Source: Patescibacteria group bacterium (GTDB lineage: Bacteria > Patescibacteriota > Patescibacteriia > Patescibacteriales > GWC2-42-12). From it: a stretch of 18,457 nt of DNA. Location of the stretch: assembly GCA_018813805.1 (NCBI GenBank), contig JAHJAP010000026.1, positions 1 to 18,457 on the forward strand, written 5' to 3'. Below the pieces are notes generated by a model, which saw only the letters and a program-made list of their open reading frames with translations, was not told where the DNA came from and ran no database searches. The first letter of the stretch is position 1. Each line of letters begins with the position of its first letter. Shown here piece by piece: positions 1-7,142 of this stretch. The position numbers and the translations under genes were made by a program.

Positions 1-2
1 AA

Positions 3-950
3 TTAATAATTATTATTAGTATAGTAGTTAGTATTCTGTTAATTAGTATTTTTTTATTTTTTTATTTTTTTCAAAAAGTAAAAGAGGAAAATACAATTAT
101 TAAGACAGACAAAGTAGAGTCTAACAAAGTAGAGCCTAGTAAAGAAGAAACAAAAGTTATTGTTTATGAAAATCCATATATAAAAAAAGAAATGTTTGAT
201 ACAAATGAATTAAAATTAGTTTTTTTAAATGAAGTTTTTTTAACGAAAGACACAGATCAAGACGGACTTTCAGATGAGGCTGAAAGCAAATTAGGAAACA
301 ATTCCAAAGTAGAAGATTTTATTAATTTTGGTTTAGATACAGATGCTGATGGATTGGTGGATAGAGAGGAAGAGAAAATAGGGACTGATTTTAAAAATCA
401 AGACAGTGATGAAGATGATTTGTCTGATTGGGCCGAAGTTGCAGTTTATATGACTAGCCCTTTAAAAAAGGATTCTAATGGGAATGGAATTATTGACAAT
501 CAAGAGCAGAAAATTAAAGAAATACAAAAAAAAGTTTTATTAAGCATAGATCAGGATCGTGATGGAATAACAGATGAAGAAGAAAAAAAATTTGGTACAA
601 ATCCTAAAAAAAGAGATACTGATGGCGATAGTTTATTAGATGGAATGGAAATTATTTTAAAATATGATCCATTAGTAAAGGATTATATTTTAACAAAAGA
701 TACTGATGGCGATGGCGATGGGCTGCTTGATAAAGATGAAATAAAATTTCATACAAGTCAAACAAATAGAGACACTGATGGAGATGGTTTGTTGGATTAT
801 GAAGAAATAATGATTTATAAAACTAATCCATTAAATGCAGATTCAGATAAAGATGGAAATAGTGATATAGCGGAAATAAAAAATAACCAAAATCCTAATG
901 GTAAAGGACCATTGCCAGAATTACCAAATTATCATCGTTTTACTTTTTAA
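3..950 (+). CDS. Membrane-anchored surface protein with thrombospondin type-3-like calcium repeats (5' end outside window)
   Basis: The reading frame is open from the left window edge, so the true start lies upstream and the ATG at 192 is only an internal methionine. The first visible residues (3-74) form a strongly hydrophobic membrane segment ending near YFFQK. A charged Lys/Glu linker of about 40 residues follows. The remainder holds about nine acidic repeats of the form D-x-D-x-D-G-x-x-D-x-x-E, such as DTDQDGLSDEAE (from 249), DQDRDGITDEEE and DTDGDGLLDYEE. These match thrombospondin type-3/EF-hand-like calcium loops. One repeat carries an extra Gly-Asp (DTDGDGDGLLDKDE) from a GATGGC duplication near 706-717. 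Established for the repeat class: they bind calcium and rigidify extracellular stalks. Inferred: a short cell-surface protein anchored by its N-terminus. No enzymatic domain is seen. It ends TAA, four bases before a palindromic repeat. Confidence 0.8.
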   Translation, partial: LIIIISIVVSILLISIFLFFYFFQKVKEENTIIKTDKVESNKVEPSKEETKVIVYENPYIKKEMFDTNELKLVFLNEVFLTKDTDQDGLSDEAESKLGNNSKVEDFINFGLDTDADGLVDREEEKIGTDFKNQDSDEDDLSDWAEVAVYMTSPLKKDSNGNGIIDNQEQKIKEIQKKVLLSIDQDRDGITDEEEKKFGTNPKKRDTDGDSLLDGMEIILKYDPLVKDYILTKDTDGDGDGLLDKDEIKFHTSQTNRDTDGDGLLDYEEIMIYKTNPLNADSDKDGNSDIAEIKNNQNPNGKGPLPELPNYHRFTF

Positions 951-953
951 TTT

Positions 954-994
954 AAGGGTCTGTCGCCGAATACGGTATTCAACGACAGACCCTT
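954..994. repeat. Short-form palindromic repeat (copy 1)
   Basis: An inverted repeat whose arms read AAGGGTCTGTCGCCGAATAC on the left and its near-complement on the right. The right arm carries AA where the left arm predicts GG (two mismatches). It lacks the inner A/T hairpins of the long form. It begins four bases after the stop of the upstream gene and has no T-run, so it is not a standard terminator. Confidence 0.85.
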
Positions 995-1023
995 TAAAGC
1001 TCGCAGAGTTATTATAGGAATAT

Positions 1024-1482
1024 ATGGTAAATTCAAGATTTAACAAAATGAAAAAGAAAATTATTGTGGCTGTTAGCGGTTATTTTAATCCTTTGCATAT
1101 TGGTCATTTAGAAATGATTGAAAAGGCTAAAAAGTTAGGTGATTATTTGATAGTTATAGTTAATAATGATTATCAGGTTAAACTTAAAAAAAGTGTGCCA
1201 TTTTTAAATCAAAACGATAGAATAAAAATAATTTCAGCTATTAAATGGGTAGACAGTGCTTATCTTTCTATTGATAAAGATAAAACTGTTTGTAAAACAT
1301 TAGCTAAAATTAAACCAAATATTTTTGCTCAAGGTGGAGATAGATATGAAGGCAATATTCCTGAAGCTAGTATTTGCCATAGCCTTAATATTAAAATGGT
1401 TGATGGTTTAGGTAAAAAAATAAGATCAAGTTCAATTTTAATAGCAAAAGCAGGTAAAAAAATAAGAATAAAAAAAATATAA
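1024..1482 (+). CDS. Cytidylyltransferase-family (nucleotidyltransferase-fold) enzyme
   Basis: The N-terminus holds the HIGH-type signature of the cytidylyltransferase superfamily, GYFNPLHIGHLEMI. The C-terminal part has a GGDR segment and the matching RSSSI motif (the ISSTxI-equivalent). Family members couple a CTP or ATP nucleotide to a small phosphorylated substrate, such as glycerol-3-phosphate or heptose-1-phosphate, releasing pyrophosphate. The substrate cannot be read from sequence. At 152 residues it is a single-domain enzyme of usual size. The start at 1024 has an AGGA at 1016-1019, four bases upstream, one of the few Shine-Dalgarno-like matches in the window. An internal ATG at 1048 (MKKKIIVAVSG) fits the family N-terminus equally well. 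The mltG gene follows after 23 bases, so the two are probably co-transcribed. A role in envelope glycan precursor synthesis is inference. Confidence 0.8.
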   Translation: MVNSRFNKMKKKIIVAVSGYFNPLHIGHLEMIEKAKKLGDYLIVIVNNDYQVKLKKSVPFLNQNDRIKIISAIKWVDSAYLSIDKDKTVCKTLAKIKPNIFAQGGDRYEGNIPEASICHSLNIKMVDGLGKKIRSSSILIAKAGKKIRIKKI

Positions 1483-1505
1483 CCCATCCCACTAAAATAA
1501 AAAAT

Positions 1506-2525
1506 ATGTTTAGAAAAATAATTTTAGCAATAATTTTTATTATTTTAATAGTAACTCTTGGTTATTATTTTGAATTATATTATTCTGTTGAAAAAAATAA
1601 TAAAGAAATAAATTTTATTATTACTAAAGGTAGCAGTGTTAAGCAAATCAGTCAAAATTTAGTAAAAACTGGTTTAATAAAATCAGATACTTTTTTTAAT
1701 TTTTATATTTGGCTTAAAAACAAGCAAGCAGATTTTAAAGCAGGGGAGTATATTTTAAAACCAAACATGGACATCAAAGAAGTTGTTAATGAATTAACTA
1801 GCGATAGGGCATTAAGCAAAGAAAAAATAATTACTATAATAGAGGGTTGGAATATTAATGATATCCATAATTATTTTGAAAAAAATAATCTTTTTTTAGA
1901 TAATAATTTTTCTAGTTTAGCTAAAAATAAAATAGATAATTGGAAATTTAAAGTAACAAAACCGAAATTTTTAAATCAAACATCGGACTTGGCTGATCTT
2001 GAAGGGTTTTTATTTCCAGACACTTATCGAATTTTTCAAGATGCTACGGTTGAAGATGCTATTATTAAAATGCTTAATAATTTTGATAATAAATTAACCT
2101 TGCAAATGCGTCAAGACATAGCAAGTCAAGGCAAATCTATTTATCAAATAATTACAATGGCTTCGCTTGTGGAAAAAGAAGTTAGGACACAAGAAGATAT
2201 GCAAATTGTTTCAGGTATTTTTTGGAATAGGATAAAAAATAATCAAGCCCTTCAATCATGCGCTACTTTAGCTTATATTTTGAATGAAAAAAAACCACAA
2301 TATAGCATAGAAGATACTAAAATTAATTCACCTTATAACACTTATCAAAATCCTGGCTTGCCGCCAGGTCCAATTGCTAATCCAGGACTTAATTCAATTA
2401 AAGCGGCTATTTATCCTAAAAATACAAATTATAATTATTTTTTAAGCAGATTAGATACGGGAGAGACTGTATTTAGTAAAAATTTTGAAGAGCATAATAG
2501 AAATAAGGCAAAATATTTAAAATAA
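1506..2525 (+). CDS. mltG: Endolytic murein transglycosylase MltG (YceG-like)
   Basis: MltG cleaves nascent peptidoglycan glycan strands inside the chain and is thought to set strand length at the membrane. Seen here: a single N-terminal membrane anchor at residues 4-21; a LysM-like region at about 37-96 (ITKGSSVKQISQNL then FKAGEYIL); and the catalytic domain from about residue 105. The catalytic Glu lies in ASLVEKE and is E223, equivalent by motif to the family's catalytic Glu. The downstream SPYNTY and GLPPGPIANPG motifs are typical. One deviation: the usual Q-S-D-x-T segment reads QSCAT at about 250-254, replacing the Asp by Cys. The length of 339 residues is normal. No Shine-Dalgarno precedes the ATG. 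The ribosomal rplJL operon follows behind its own promoter. Confidence 0.93.
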   Translation: MFRKIILAIIFIILIVTLGYYFELYYSVEKNNKEINFIITKGSSVKQISQNLVKTGLIKSDTFFNFYIWLKNKQADFKAGEYILKPNMDIKEVVNELTSDRALSKEKIITIIEGWNINDIHNYFEKNNLFLDNNFSSLAKNKIDNWKFKVTKPKFLNQTSDLADLEGFLFPDTYRIFQDATVEDAIIKMLNNFDNKLTLQMRQDIASQGKSIYQIITMASLVEKEVRTQEDMQIVSGIFWNRIKNNQALQSCATLAYILNEKKPQYSIEDTKINSPYNTYQNPGLPPGPIANPGLNSIKAAIYPKNTNYNYFLSRLDTGETVFSKNFEEHNRNKAKYLK

Positions 2526-2537
2526 TTTATTTTTTTC

Positions 2538-2568
2538 TTGACAAATTTTTAATTTTTGTTAATATATA
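2538..2568 (+). promoter_or_regulatory. Putative sigma-70-type promoter of rplJL
   Basis: A perfect -35 hexamer TTGACA lies at 2538-2543. An A/T-rich -10 region follows at about 2561-2568 (AATATA at 17-bp spacing, or TATATA at 19 bp). Transcription would start near 2575, just before the L10-type leader. The -10 assignment is ambiguous because the stretch is nearly all A and T. Confidence 0.6.
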
Positions 2569-2579
2569 AATAACAATCA

Positions 2580-2664
2580 AATAGTCGCAGATAGCAGGTA
2601 TTCATTATAAAAAAATAAATCCTGCCGAGACAATAAGTAGTTTAATTGTTTTTTTTGTCTGCGT
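2580..2664 (+). promoter_or_regulatory. Ribosomal protein L10 leader RNA
   Basis: The RNA before rplJ carries the hallmark L10-leader segments. An AGCAGG at 2593-2598 is able to pair with CCTGC at 2621-2625, and the conserved CCTGCCGAGA runs 2621-2630. An outer stem CGCAGA (2586-2591) with TCTGCG (2658-2663) closes the structure. In the known family, L10 or the L10(L12)4 complex binds this leader and represses its own operon. The match is by recognisable motif and position directly upstream of rplJ; no covariance search was run. Confidence 0.75.
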
Positions 2665-2683
2665 TTTAAATGCAGATTTTTTT
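2658..2683 (+). terminator. Attenuator-type intrinsic terminator in the rplJ leader
   Basis: TCTGCGTT (2658-2665) pairs with AATGCAGA (2669-2676), with one G-U pair, and is followed by seven T residues at 2677-2683. It lies 38 bases before the rplJ start codon. Its left arm, TCTGCG, is the same sequence that closes the outer stem of the L10 leader, so the two folds exclude each other. Confidence 0.7.
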
Positions 2684-2721
2684 ATTCTATTAACAGACTA
2701 TAATACTTTAATTTTAATTAT

Positions 2722-3258
2722 ATGCCAAAAACTAAAGATCAAAAAAAACAAATATTAGCAAATTTAACCAATAAAATTGCTGAAGCCAAATCCATTATTT
2801 TTACTAAATTTAGTGGTTTAGGAGTTAAGGATAACGAGGATTTGCGAATAAAATTAAAAGCAGAGAATGGCGAATATTATGTTGCAAAAAAAACTTTATT
2901 AGGCTTGGCTTTTAAAAATTCTCAAATACAAGTAAAAGATTTAGATGTTAAAAGTTTGCCAGGCCAGATAGCTGTTGTTTTTGGTTATACTGACGAAGTA
3001 ACTCCTGCTAAGATTATTAATAATTTTAAAAAAGATAAAGAAGAAAAAATTGAGTTTATCGGTGGTATTTTAGAAAATAAATTTATTAATGCAATGCAAG
3101 TTAATGAATTGGCTAAATTGCCAACTAAGATTAATTTATATGCCAAAGTAGTTAATTCAATTAATGCCCCGATTTTTAATTTTGTTAATGTTTTAGCTGG
3201 TAATTTAAGAAATGTTGTATATGTATTAAGCGCAATTAAAGATAAAAAAATTGAATAA
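2722..3258 (+). CDS. rplJ: 50S ribosomal protein L10
   Basis: L10 forms the base of the ribosomal stalk: it binds 23S rRNA and carries L7/L12 dimers on its C-terminal helix. The N-terminal part (KTKDQKKQILANLTNKIAEAKSIIFTKFSGL) and the central VAKKTLLGLAF and LPGQIAVVFGY segments are typical of L10. The C-terminal helix FVNVLAGNLRNVVYVLSAIKDKK is the L12-binding region. The length of 178 residues is normal. It is first in a two-gene operon with rplL, behind an L10 leader and attenuator. No Shine-Dalgarno is visible before the ATG. The rplA and rplK genes, often upstream, are absent here; mltG is the neighbour instead. Confidence 0.95.
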   Translation: MPKTKDQKKQILANLTNKIAEAKSIIFTKFSGLGVKDNEDLRIKLKAENGEYYVAKKTLLGLAFKNSQIQVKDLDVKSLPGQIAVVFGYTDEVTPAKIINNFKKDKEEKIEFIGGILENKFINAMQVNELAKLPTKINLYAKVVNSINAPIFNFVNVLAGNLRNVVYVLSAIKDKKIE

Positions 3259-3269
3259 ATAATTAATAT

Positions 3270-3344
3270 GGGTCTGTCGCCGAATACTCTTTCGAGTATA
3301 AAATTCCAAATTTTATACCGAATACGGTATTCGGCGACAGATCC
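3270..3344 (+). repeat. Long-form compound palindromic repeat (copy 2)
   Basis: A full-length unit in the reference orientation. The outer arms are GGGTCTGTCGCCGAATAC and its complement, the latter with one change near the end. Inside lie three smaller inverted repeats: ATACTC/GAGTAT, an A/T hairpin of TATAAAATT type, and CGAATAC/GTATTCG. It fills most of the 104-bp gap between rplJ and rplL. Confidence 0.9.
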
Positions 3345-3362
3345 AATATAACTAAAAAAATT

Positions 3363-3779
3363 ATGTCAGAAGAAACAAAACAAATGGAACAAATTGAGGT
3401 TCCAGAGAAATTTAAAAGTTTAATTGAAGCCATTGAAAAAATGTCAGTTTTGGATTTGGCTGAATTAGTTAAAATTTTGGAGAAAAAATTTGGCGTTTCA
3501 ACATCTGCTCCGGCCATGATGATGGCAGCTAACGCTAGCGATACAGTTGCCGCTGTTGTTGAAGAAAAAACCAGTTTTGATGTTGAAATAACAGAAGCTG
3601 GCAGTAATAAAATAGCTGTTATCAAAGCAGTGCGTGAATTTACTGAAATAGGCTTGAAAGACGCTAAGGATTTAGTTGATAGCGCCCCTAAAATTGTAAA
3701 AGAAGGTGTTAAAAAAGAGCAAGCCGAAGAAATAAAAAAGAGATTAGAAGAAGCTGGAGCTAAAGTAACATTAAAGTAA
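3363..3779 (+). CDS. rplL: 50S ribosomal protein L7/L12
   Basis: L7/L12 is the multi-copy stalk protein that recruits and stimulates translation GTPases. The N-terminal dimerisation helices ([27 protein letters not shown]) lead through a short Ala/Met-rich hinge to the globular C-terminal domain. That domain contains [34 protein letters not shown] and the closing [10 protein letters not shown], all diagnostic. At 138 residues it is slightly longer than usual because of about 15 extra N-terminal residues. The gene lies 104 bases after rplJ, a gap almost filled by a palindromic repeat. No Shine-Dalgarno precedes the ATG. A strong hairpin terminator follows. Confidence 0.96.
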   Translation: MSEETKQMEQIEVPEKFKSLIEAIEKMSVLDLAELVKILEKKFGVSTSAPAMMMAANASDTVAAVVEEKTSFDVEITEAGSNKIAVIKAVREFTEIGLKDAKDLVDSAPKIVKEGVKKEQAEEIKKRLEEAGAKVTLK

Positions 3780-3820
3780 ATACAACAAATTTTACAACTA
3801 TCTCAAAAACTTTAGTAAAT

Positions 3821-3857
3821 AAATAATAAGACCGCCTTAAAAGCGGTCTTATTATTT
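3821..3857. terminator. Bidirectional terminator after rplJL
   Basis: A perfect 15-bp stem: AAATAATAAGACCGC at 3821-3835 pairs with its complement at 3843-3857, with a 7-base loop. The A/T-rich ends make it able to act from both sides. It separates rplL from the convergent minus-strand gene ending at 3889. Confidence 0.9.
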
Positions 3858-3888
3858 ATGGGGTTTGATAACAAGTTTTATTTTGTAT

Positions 3889-6198
3889 CTAAATGGCGAC
3901 AGACCCTAAATGTTTGGCGTTTATTAATAAAACTGAAGTGTTATTTAAAAAATAAATTTTCTTAGCTGTTTCATCAACAGTAAAATCTTTTAAATTATTA
4001 AATTTATTACTAACATATTGATTAATAAATTTGCCTGATTTATCAAAAACCAATAAACGCTTGCCAACAATGTCAAGAATATAAATATATTTTTGTTCTA
4101 CAGAGGATATAATTTTATTAGCATTAGTTAATGCAGGCTCTACCATTCCTAATTCAAAATTTTCTTTTTTACCCTTAATGAATTTTAGTAATTCGCCATT
4201 GTTTTTTAAAATATAAATATTGCCATCAATATCCATACTGATTGCTTCAGTCAAGTCAACATCGTCGTTAATCCAGGAAACAGCATCAGTGAATTTGTTA
4301 GTAGATTTGTTAAAACGAATAATTTGTTTATTTTTAGGCGCTAAGCAATACAATCTATTATTAAAAAATTTAATATCAATAAATTGTTGAAAATTATTAT
4401 GCTTAATAGTAATATTGGTTAAAGTTTCTGTTTTTTTGTCTAACCTTACAATATTGTTAGAACTTAAATAATAAATATTATTGTCTTTATCTAGTGAAGG
4501 AGAATTTAATTTGTTAATTATTTTGTTAATATCAGTAATCGCCGTAATTAAATTGTTAGCAAGTTCAAGACTATAAATTATTTTTTGTTCCTGATCACTG
4601 GCGTAAATTTTTTCTTTACTTAAAATAATATTAATTGGATTGGCATAACTGCTAAGATTAATAAAATTAGCTAGTTCTGTTGGTGAATCAACTCTAATTA
4701 CTTTACTTATTTTTTCGAGTTGAACAATCTTTTTTTGATTAATTTTGTCATATTGTTCTTTTTGTTCAGCCGTGTTTAGCGGAAAAGTAACTAATAATTC
4801 TGTTATTTCTTTCAATAAAATTTTAACATTTTTTTCATTACCATAAAGCAAGCCTGCATCAATTTGATTTTGTTTTTGTTCAATTAATTTCACTAAATCA
4901 ATAAAAATTGTTTTTTCTGCATTTTGACGTTTTTCTAAATTTATCCAAGTTAGATTAACAGTTAGTAATATTAAACAGACAACAAAAACTAAAAAAAGAA
5001 TTATTCCCTTTTTACTTAAATTTTTAAACCAAAATATTGTCCCATATATTATTTGTTTAATAAAAATAACTGTTTGAATAATTTTTTGCCATATATTGAC
5101 TTGATATTTTTTTAATGTTTCTTTGTTGGTTATTGTTTTAAAAATAAAAATTATAAAATTCATTAAATATAAAATAAAACCTTGAGCTAGGCTAATGATT
5201 TTTTGAATTGACAACCAGTTAAGTTTTTTCTTGAGAAATATTTTATCTTTGAGAAAAAGTGATTTTTTAATGTTAGTTGATTTTAGTGATTTTGGTATAA
5301 TTTTTTCAGATATTTTAGTTAAAACTGTTCGTAATCTATTGAAATCAATTAAACCAGATGGTATTAATAAATTTTCAGTTTTTTCTTCCATTGTGTTAAG
5401 ATTTTTTACAGAAGATTGAGTTGTTAATTGTTCGGGGATTTGCTTTTTAATTTCTAAATTTTTTAAACCCAAAGTATTTTTAATAAGAATAATGGAAAAA
5501 GGAACATAAGCGTTAATTTTAGATAAAGTGTTTTTTATTTGTTCAACTGCGCTCGCAGGCGGCAAGACAGTAATAATATCAATAAGTTGTTTATTTGATA
5601 AATATTCAGGCATGGCCTCGTTGGTGAATAAAAAATAACCATTTGGCGGTATAGAGCCATTAATAACGTTGGTAAAAAGTTTGATTACGCTAGTTTGTTT
5701 GCGCGATTCATTTAGGTTAATTTGATTTGTTATGTCAGCTATTTTATGTTTAGCCGAACCAGCATCTGTTTTATTTTTATAAATTAATAAAGCTTTATTT
5801 TTACCCAGATTGGTAAAGTGCAGAAAGTTATTATAAATTACGCCAATAGTAATATTTAAAATTTGAGGAGTAATTTTTATTTTTTCATTTTGTAAAAATT
5901 CAGCTAATTTTTTATTAGTTTTAGTAAGCGCTAATTCAAAAATATGTTCAACTTTTAAAGCGCTAATTTTTTCCCTAAGTATAATTTTTTCATTTTGATA
6001 ATAATTGTGGTTAATAGTGCTAATTAAAAAATTGATTAACTTTGAATATTCTGCGTTTTTAGATTCTATTTCAGCCAAAACAAACAATTTGCCCGCCAAA
6101 GCCTCTTTATTAGCGTCAGGTTGGGCAACAAAAACTTCATTAATAGAAGTGGTTTGTTGATTTGGGGATAGTATTAATTGGACAATTTTGTAATTCAT
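3889..6198 (-). CDS. Membrane protein: degenerate PP2C-like domain plus beta-propeller-like domain
   Basis: The 769-residue protein has three parts. Residues 1-240 resemble a PP2C/PPM phosphatase fold: NITIGVIYNNFLHFTNLGKNKALLIYKN (about 115-142) occupies the place of the family's GDSR strand, and YFLFTNEAMPEYLSNKQL (about 188-205) that of the TDG strand. Both metal-binding aspartates are replaced (G-K instead of G-D, T-N-E instead of T-D-G), so catalysis is unlikely. Residues 330-420 contain one clear membrane span (about 398-418) and two more amphipathic or hydrophobic stretches (about 338-356 and 373-392). Residues 505-762 show repeated short strands with NIYYL, NRLYCL, NIYIL and KYIYIL blocks, like an NHL/SMP-30-type propeller. 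The topology would place the pseudo-phosphatase inside and the propeller outside. Its last residues (GSVAI) are encoded by a repeat fragment. The stop is TAG, the only one here. Function is unknown. Confidence 0.6.
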   Translation of the reverse strand: MNYKIVQLILSPNQQTTSINEVFVAQPDANKEALAGKLFVLAEIESKNAEYSKLINFLISTINHNYYQNEKIILREKISALKVEHIFELALTKTNKKLAEFLQNEKIKITPQILNITIGVIYNNFLHFTNLGKNKALLIYKNKTDAGSAKHKIADITNQINLNESRKQTSVIKLFTNVINGSIPPNGYFLFTNEAMPEYLSNKQLIDIITVLPPASAVEQIKNTLSKINAYVPFSIILIKNTLGLKNLEIKKQIPEQLTTQSSVKNLNTMEEKTENLLIPSGLIDFNRLRTVLTKISEKIIPKSLKSTNIKKSLFLKDKIFLKKKLNWLSIQKIISLAQGFILYLMNFIIFIFKTITNKETLKKYQVNIWQKIIQTVIFIKQIIYGTIFWFKNLSKKGIILFLVFVVCLILLTVNLTWINLEKRQNAEKTIFIDLVKLIEQKQNQIDAGLLYGNEKNVKILLKEITELLVTFPLNTAEQKEQYDKINQKKIVQLEKISKVIRVDSPTELANFINLSSYANPINIILSKEKIYASDQEQKIIYSLELANNLITAITDINKIINKLNSPSLDKDNNIYYLSSNNIVRLDKKTETLTNITIKHNNFQQFIDIKFFNNRLYCLAPKNKQIIRFNKSTNKFTDAVSWINDDVDLTEAISMDIDGNIYILKNNGELLKFIKGKKENFELGMVEPALTNANKIISSVEQKYIYILDIVGKRLLVFDKSGKFINQYVSNKFNNLKDFTVDETAKKIYFLNNTSVLLINAKHLGSVAI
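3895..3906 (-). repeat. Terminal fragment of the palindromic repeat, inside a coding end
   Basis: GGCGACAGACCC matches the last 12 bases of the long repeat's right arm. It lies inside the 3' end of the minus-strand gene and encodes its closing G-S-V-A residues before the TAG stop at 3889-3891. Confidence 0.65.
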
Positions 6199-6234
6199 TG
6201 GGTTGTTTGTGTTTTTTGACTTATTTGTATATAT

Positions 6235-6263
6235 ATTATACTATAAAATTAAATATAAGTTAA
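6235..6263 (-). promoter_or_regulatory. Putative promoter for the minus-strand propeller gene
   Basis: Read on the minus strand, TTAACT (6263-6258) and TATAAT (6240-6235) are 17 bases apart. The -10 is perfect and the -35 matches four of six consensus bases. The -10 lies about 36 bases before the start codon. Confidence 0.6.
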
Positions 6264-6270
6264 TGGGGTT

Positions 6271-6279
6271 TGTTATAAT
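6271..6279 (+). promoter_or_regulatory. Putative extended -10 promoter for the winged-helix gene
   Basis: TGTTATAAT is a full extended -10 element (TG-N-TATAAT). A second TATAAT follows at 6284-6289. No convincing -35 is seen. The start codon at 6332 lies about 50 bases downstream. The promoters of the two divergent genes lie about 30 bases apart. Confidence 0.55.
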
Positions 6280-6331
6280 TATTATAATATCAAAGTAAAC
6301 TGTTCGGAAATTATTATTTTATAATTAATTT

Positions 6332-6931
6332 ATGTTAGATAAACTTTTCGGTTCCAGAACTCGAGTAAAAATTTTGAAACTATTTTTATTGCATCCATTA
6401 AATAAATTTTATATTCGACAATTGTCGCGTGATTTAAAATTACAGCTTAATTCCGTGCGCAGAGAACTGGAAAATTTAAAAAATTTTGGTATTTTATCTT
6501 CAAGTAATAACGATAAAGAGGAAGAAAATGATAAAGAGGGGAATGGGCAAGAGAAAAAATATTATCGCGCTAATCTTGAGTTTGTTTTATTTGATGAAAT
6601 TAAGGCGTTAATTGTTAAAGCGCAAATATTATATGAAAAAGATTTTGTAGAAAAATTGCAATCTATTGGCAAGGTTAAATTGCTAGTTTTATCGGGTTTA
6701 TTTGTTAATAATCCTAACTCTGCCATTGATTTGCTTTTGGTTGGCAAATTTAACAAGATTAAATTATTAAAATTAATCAAAGAGCTAGAAAATGGGCTAG
6801 GAAAAGAAATAAATTATACAATTTTTGATCCTATAGAATTCAAATATCGTCGTGATATTACTGATGTTTTTCTTTATAGTGTTTTAGATGGCAAAAAAAT
6901 GATAGTAATTAATGAAGTTGGGTTGAGCTAA
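6332..6931 (+). CDS. Winged-helix regulator with nucleotidyltransferase-like C-terminal region
   Basis: Residues 1-55 form a winged helix-turn-helix (GSRTRVKILKLFLLHP then YIRQLSRDLKLQLNSVRRELENLKNFGIL), as in ArsR/MarR-like DNA-binding domains. The wing region (about 56-80) is expanded by an acidic, low-complexity insert rich in Asn, Asp, Glu and Lys, followed by KKYYRAN. Residues 105-190 resemble a minimal nucleotidyltransferase fold: VLSGLFVNNPNSAIDLLLVGKFN has the S-x(n)-S-x-x-D-L-x-x-V-G layout. The usual Asp pair is reduced to one Asp, so activity is doubtful. It is divergent from the propeller gene and 50-60 bases from its promoter, so it could regulate that gene; this is inference. 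A terminator hairpin follows at 6953. Confidence 0.7.
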   Translation: MLDKLFGSRTRVKILKLFLLHPLNKFYIRQLSRDLKLQLNSVRRELENLKNFGILSSSNNDKEEENDKEGNGQEKKYYRANLEFVLFDEIKALIVKAQILYEKDFVEKLQSIGKVKLLVLSGLFVNNPNSAIDLLLVGKFNKIKLLKLIKELENGLGKEINYTIFDPIEFKYRRDITDVFLYSVLDGKKMIVINEVGLS

Positions 6932-6952
6932 TGGTTAAATATGCCGCTCAAA

Positions 6953-6979
6953 AATAGTCCTTACAAGGATTATTTTTTT
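6953..6979 (+). terminator. Intrinsic terminator after the winged-helix gene
   Basis: AATAGTCCT pairs with AGGATTATT (one G-U pair) across a four-base loop, and the T-run extends to 6979. Confidence 0.75.
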
Positions 6980-7031
6980 AAATAATTAAAATGCGATAGT
7001 CCAAAAATAAATAGAGTAACAATAATGCAAA

Positions 7032-7070
7032 ACTGCCGTTATATTATATATAGGATGGCAGTATTTTTTT
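7032..7070 (+). terminator. Second terminator-like hairpin before the M23 peptidase gene
   Basis: ACTGCC (7032-7037) pairs with GGCAGT (7057-7062) around a 19-base A/T-rich loop. A run of seven T residues (7064-7070) follows at once. It lies just upstream of the promoter at 7081, so it would stop read-through transcription into the peptidase gene rather than attenuate it. No gene is seen between the two hairpins. Confidence 0.5.
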
Positions 7071-7080
7071 GCAAAGCACA

Positions 7081-7109
7081 TTGACAAAGTGTTGAATATG
7101 TGATATAGT
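7081..7109 (+). promoter_or_regulatory. Strong promoter of the M23 peptidase gene
   Basis: A perfect -35 TTGACA (7081-7086) is followed after exactly 17 bases by TATAGT (7104-7109), which is preceded by TGA as an extended -10. This is the best consensus promoter in the window. The predicted start near 7116 leaves a leader of about 27 bases without a Shine-Dalgarno. Confidence 0.8.
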
Positions 7110-7142
7110 AATTGGTTATTTAATTTATTAACTTATTATTAT

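Noticed and set aside
192..950. A complete gene starting at the ATG at 192
   Set aside because: The frame is open back to the window edge and encodes a membrane segment and linker, so the gene is partial and starts further upstream.
3263..3625. A 120-residue minus-strand reading frame opposite rplL
   Set aside because: It is the complement of rplL plus the repeat; its protein has no coherent features.
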